Part shown: positions 33,648-36,371 of the stretch, piece after piece | Layout: the number at the start of each line of letters is the position of its first letter | How positions within the stretch are numbered: the stretch's first letter is position 1 | NCBI GenBank assembly: GCA_015061245.1 | Contig: SUWY01000021.1 | Coordinates: 1 to 36,371, forward strand | From: Bacteroidales bacterium | GTDB lineage: Bacteria > Bacteroidota > Bacteroidia > Bacteroidales > Marinifilaceae | Direction of reading: 5' to 3' | DNA length: 36,371 bases | The notes under the pieces: model-generated | The model's database searches: none | Told to the model about the DNA's origin: nothing | The model's input: the letters and a program-made list of their open reading frames with translations, nothing else | Made by a program: the position numbers and the translations under genes

Positions 33648-33675
33648 TTTTTCAATAAATTTCACTATACCTTTG
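33644..33675 (+). promoter_or_regulatory. Promoter in repeat copy A
   Basis: TTTG (33644-33647), exactly 20 nt, then TACCTTTG (33668-33675): a full match to the Bacteroidetes -33/-7 consensus. The -33 box overlaps the terminator T-tract. Confidence 0.85.
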
Positions 33676-33742
33676 TAGCATTATTCCTGATGAGTGAGTA
33701 TATAGCTGCCAATGCATGTAGTCTAAATGATATAAAAATGTT

Positions 33743-34759
33743 ATGATTGCGATTAAATTTATGTTAAGAGGTATGGCTGGGATTAAAATAGTGCCTTTTA
33801 TATTGTTATTGTTGTCATGTTCAGCTAAAGAGTATTCGTATATTTCAGAAACAGATTTTTCTGAAACAATAAGGATGGAGAAAAAAGGAGGTTTTGATGT
33901 CTTGGCAAGAATTGATGCAATGACAGTCGTTGGAAACAAGCTCCTTGTTCGTGCAGATCAAAGCACAAATATCTTCTCTCTTTATGATTTGAATGGTGAG
34001 GTAAGGAAAACATGGGGTAATAAAGGACGTGCTCCGGGGGAATATATGGTACCAATGATATCAAAAGTGGATTTTAATAGTTTTATGGTGTATGATATTC
34101 CAATAGAACGTAAGGAGTATTATTTGATTAATGGAGATTCTCTTTTTATGCAAGAGTCCATAAAATTAAATAATATGCATGATATGCCTTTATCTATCCA
34201 TAGTATGAATAAGAATACAATTGTATATGACAGACGACAACCTAAGGAACTTTCTATATATAAATATCATGACGATGGAACAATCACCCATATAACATCA
34301 ATGGAAGATTATAAAGAGATCTATTCAGATAGTAAGGTATATATGGGTTATATGGAAATAAATCCTATGGGGGATTGTTTTGTTTATGCCTTTCAATATA
34401 TTGACGGTTTTGATATTTACGATATGCAAGGGAATGCTATTTGCAAAGTACGTAGGGAATCATTTAAAACCCCATCAAATAGTGATTACTCCTTACAAAA
34501 GACGTATTGTTTTGCAATTGATAAAAGTGAAAATGGATTTTTGTTGTATCGTGTGAATTATTCTGGAAACGAACTTATGAACAACTTATCATGTGTAACA
34601 TATATTGAAGAGTACGATTGGAGTGGTAATCCTATCAGGCGTTACGAGTTGCCCCTTTTTGCATCTAATATAGCTTACATAGGCAATGGAGAGTTTATGG
34701 TGTATGACGCATATTCAGAAGATGAGTCTATAAAACATTTTGCTCCTTCATATCAATAG
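33743..34759 (+). CDS. Six-bladed beta-propeller lipoprotein
   Basis: Up to 338 aa from the ATG at 33743; in-frame ATGs at 33761 and 33773 give shorter and more typical lipoprotein signals (MAGIKIVPFILLLLSC). The lipobox LLLSC leads into a propeller body: DAMTVVGNKLLVRADQSTNIFSLYDLNGEVRKTWG then NKGRAPGEYM, the family signature. The sequence is well diverged from its neighbours and closer in style to the TolB-like gene at 9459. It stands alone between repeat copies A and B. Confidence 0.78.
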   Translation: MIAIKFMLRGMAGIKIVPFILLLLSCSAKEYSYISETDFSETIRMEKKGGFDVLARIDAMTVVGNKLLVRADQSTNIFSLYDLNGEVRKTWGNKGRAPGEYMVPMISKVDFNSFMVYDIPIERKEYYLINGDSLFMQESIKLNNMHDMPLSIHSMNKNTIVYDRRQPKELSIYKYHDDGTITHITSMEDYKEIYSDSKVYMGYMEINPMGDCFVYAFQYIDGFDIYDMQGNAICKVRRESFKTPSNSDYSLQKTYCFAIDKSENGFLLYRVNYSGNELMNNLSCVTYIEEYDWSGNPIRRYELPLFASNIAYIGNGEFMVYDAYSEDESIKHFAPSYQ

Positions 34760-34827
34760 TATTAGCGTTGATATTCTGCAATATCTGAATGTACATAAGC
34801 TATATGAGCATAGAGATGTTTTATTTT

Positions 34828-34863
34828 AACAATTGTCCTCCCAAAAGAGGACAATTGTTTTTG
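34828..34863 (+). terminator. Terminator in repeat copy B
   Basis: Stem AACAATTGTCC / GGACAATTGTT with a 10-nt loop and a short T-run, 68 bp after the stop of the gene at 33743-34759. Confidence 0.78.
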
Positions 34864-34891
34864 TTTTTCAATAAATTTCACTATACCTTTG
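34860..34891 (+). promoter_or_regulatory. Promoter in repeat copy B
   Basis: TTTG (34860-34863), 20 nt, TACCTTTG (34884-34891), identical in layout to copy A; drives the propeller gene at 34967. Confidence 0.85.
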
Positions 34892-34966
34892 TAGCATTAT
34901 TCCTGATGAGTGGGGATGCATATTTATTAACAATGTAAATAAAAGAATTATAAGAGATTAGTGGTT

Positions 34967-36112
34967 ATGTTAAGGTGTTGTGTAGTTATATTGAGCGTTT
35001 TGCTATTGTTTTTCTCATGCTCAAAATCGTTGAATAAAACCAGTGAGGAGATTGTAGTTACAATTATGGAGAGTGATTCATTATTTCCATTAGGTAATTT
35101 TGTTGAAACAACAAACATAATTCACCTTGAAACTCCTGATAGTAATTTTATATCAAGTTTTGAGGAAGCAATAATAACCAAAAACAATATTTATGTCCTT
35201 GACAATGATTTAATGGCCATATTTATGTATGATACATTGGGTCGTTTTATTAAGAAGTTACATAAAATGGGACGTGCGGGAGATGAGTATCTATATATTG
35301 AAGATTGGACATTTGACGGAGAAAAGATTTATATTTTAGAAGGAGAGAAAATACAAGTTTATACATCACAATTAGATTATCATTCCACTATCGATATAAC
35401 CCCCATAATAAACGAGGATTCAACTCATTTTTGGGGGGCAGACAGAGTTGTTGCATATAATAATTCTCTTCTGCTATTTGACTACAACAACAAAAAGGTA
35501 CACTCTATATTCTATAATGTAGATAAAGGCGATTATGAATCTAAAATGATTTTAGAGGATGAGCGTAAATGCCCTCTTAATGTAGGAATATCACCCAGTG
35601 AGAGGGTTTTCTATGAATATAATGACAACATGATCATTATTCCTTCAGGAAGTGATTGTATCTATATGCTTGATGAAGAGTTTAATTATAGAAAAGTTGC
35701 GGTGATAGATTATGAGGATAAGGAGAAACGTTATAGTATTCTTGCTACCGATGCGGCTCGAGAGTATGATATAAGAATTCAAAATGCTCCCACACGTATA
35801 GGAGAATCATTCTGTATTGGTGATGCCATATTCTTTGATTATCCGTCAAATAAAGGAGGAGGCTTTTTCAAAATAGACTTGGAAAATAACACAACAGACG
35901 ATTTTTTAATGTATCAAATGGGAAAGATGGATAATTATCCATACTGGGTTTGTGGTGATGGTTCTACATTATATGGTTTCTATGAGACTTCGCTTGAAGA
36001 ACAGCAGAATGGAGAGAAACCAAAAGAGCTTAATGGTGTTGAGTTGACAAATGTGCATAACTGTAAGGATGATATTTTGCAGTATCTTATAATATATAAC
36101 CTTTGTCAATAA
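34967..36112 (+). CDS. Six-bladed beta-propeller lipoprotein
   Basis: 381 aa from the ATG at 34967; a GTG two codons earlier is also possible. Signal MLRCCVVILSVLLLFFSC, lipid-modified cysteine at 18. First blade NIIHLETPDSNFISSFEEAIITKNNIYVLDND, then FMYDTLGRFIKKLHKMGRAGDEYLYIEDWTF, matching the same signature as the gene at 32503 (GEYLNIEDFTL). Function unknown. Flanked by repeat copies B and C. Confidence 0.82.
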   Translation: MLRCCVVILSVLLLFFSCSKSLNKTSEEIVVTIMESDSLFPLGNFVETTNIIHLETPDSNFISSFEEAIITKNNIYVLDNDLMAIFMYDTLGRFIKKLHKMGRAGDEYLYIEDWTFDGEKIYILEGEKIQVYTSQLDYHSTIDITPIINEDSTHFWGADRVVAYNNSLLLFDYNNKKVHSIFYNVDKGDYESKMILEDERKCPLNVGISPSERVFYEYNDNMIIIPSGSDCIYMLDEEFNYRKVAVIDYEDKEKRYSILATDAAREYDIRIQNAPTRIGESFCIGDAIFFDYPSNKGGGFFKIDLENNTTDDFLMYQMGKMDNYPYWVCGDGSTLYGFYETSLEEQQNGEKPKELNGVELTNVHNCKDDILQYLIIYNLCQ

Positions 36113-36131
36113 AGATCTGTTGCTTATTTTT

Positions 36132-36169
36132 AACAATTGTCCACCAAAAAGAGGACAATTGTTTTTTTG
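36132..36169 (+). terminator. Terminator in repeat copy C
   Basis: Stem 36132-36142 with 36153-36163, a 10-nt loop and a T-run, 19 bp after the stop of the preceding propeller gene. Confidence 0.82.
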
Positions 36170-36197
36170 TTTTTCAATAAATTTCACTATACCTTTG
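36166..36197 (+). promoter_or_regulatory. Promoter in repeat copy C
   Basis: TTTG (36166-36169), 20 nt, TACCTTTG (36190-36197); drives the partial gene at the end of the window. Confidence 0.85.
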
Positions 36198-36257
36198 TTG
36201 CATTATTCCTGATGAGTGGGGATATAAAATTTATAAACACAATTAAATTCATAAGTT

Positions 36258-36371
36258 GTGAAGAAACTATTAAAAATCTTGGGAGTAGTTGCTGTATGTG
36301 CAACTCTTTTTTGTTATGGTTGCATGTCATCTTCTTCTGCAATTGATGAGGTATTGATAGAGAAATTAGAT
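36258..36371 (+). CDS. Start of a further lipoprotein (partial, cut by the window end)
   Basis: A GTG start at 36258 opens a frame of 38 codons that runs off the window. The frame is closed just upstream by a TAA, so this is the only sensible start. The N-terminus is a signal peptide (KKLLKILGVVAVCATLF) with a cysteine at residue 22 in CYGCMSSSS, a likely lipobox. It follows repeat copy C by 37 bp, so by position it is the next member of the array; whether it is a propeller cannot be seen. Confidence 0.7.
   Translation, partial: MKKLLKILGVVAVCATLFCYGCMSSSSAIDEVLIEKLD

Larger units (their letters stand above)
33609..33697 (+). repeat. Terminator-promoter cassette repeat, copy A
   Basis: About 89 bp, near-identical to copies at 34827-34916 and 36131-36220. 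It holds a hairpin (33611-33620 with 33631-33640, one G-T wobble), a T-tract, a -33/-7 promoter and the first ~20 nt of the transcript (TTATTCCTGATGAGTG). Confidence 0.92.
34827..34916 (+). repeat. Terminator-promoter cassette repeat, copy B
   Basis: Same element as copies A and C. The hairpin arms are perfect here (34828-34838 with 34849-34859); the T-tract is shorter than in A and C. From the -33 box to GATGAGTG it is identical to copy A. Confidence 0.92.
36131..36220 (+). repeat. Terminator-promoter cassette repeat, copy C
   Basis: Third copy, with perfect hairpin arms and one change in the transcript start (TTGTTGCA instead of TTGTAGCA). It shares GTGGGGAT at the right edge with copy B but not with A. 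Confidence 0.92.

Noticed and set aside
33687-33697. CTGATGAG in the cassette repeats resembles the hammerhead ribozyme core CUGAUGA.
   Set aside because: No GAAA partner and no flanking helices could be found in any of the three copies; it is simply part of the conserved transcript start.

Overview
This window comes from a member of the order Bacteroidales, probably from a gut. The evidence is the -7 promoter motif TAnnTTTG upstream of many genes, the near absence of Shine-Dalgarno dependence, a GldH lipoprotein, a BlaI/BlaR1 pair with TonB-plug-like C-termini, a Bacteroidetes-type Hut pathway ending in a fused FtcD, and many six-bladed beta-propeller lipoproteins. I do not name a genus. Nearly all the DNA is coding; no gene-free stretch exceeds 300 bases, and I saw no rRNA, tRNA or CRISPR array.

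Layout. 1-4.4 kb (minus strand): malate dehydrogenase, a PLP aminotransferase and methionyl-tRNA synthetase. 4.5-7.8 kb (plus): a fused C26 amidotransferase/M19 dipeptidase, gldH, a block of short GGAGTTA/GGAATGA-type repeats, and trmB. 7.9-9.4 kb: a lipoprotein and then a chimeric ORF, the front of a zinc-ribbon transposase joined in frame to a second copy of the trmB 3' half. 9.4-12.8 kb (minus): a blaI-blaR1-propeller lipoprotein operon whose promoter carries three palindromic operators. 12.8-14.8 kb: a lipoprotein paralogous to the one at 7.95 kb, a DUF975 membrane protein and an unrecognised lipoprotein.

14.8-23.9 kb (minus): ddl, an ABC-F ATPase and the histidine degradation genes ftcD-hutU-hutH-hutI, tightly packed and probably read together. 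These convert histidine through urocanate, imidazolonepropionate and formiminoglutamate to glutamate and one-carbon folate. 24.0-31.3 kb (minus): an AmpG-like permease, a SpoIID/LytB protein, a RhuM-Doc fusion gene, a DUF4922 HIT-like protein, an M20 dipeptidase and an M16 peptidase. This looks like cell-wall fragment and peptide handling, interrupted by the RhuM-Doc gene.

31.4-36.4 kb (plus): four beta-propeller exported proteins and the start of a further lipoprotein. Three near-identical ~90-bp repeats separate the last genes. Each repeat joins a terminator for the gene before it to a canonical Bacteroidetes promoter for the gene after it.

The most unusual signals are: (1) the terminator-promoter cassette repeats in the propeller array; (2) the transposase-TrmB chimera with a mosaic of identical and synonymously diverged DNA; (3) the RhuM-Doc gene, which sits between ~45-bp direct repeats and carries the first codons of the gene it interrupts; and (4) a GGCC-centred palindrome encoding the peptide EAS(P/F)IK in frame in three unrelated genes.
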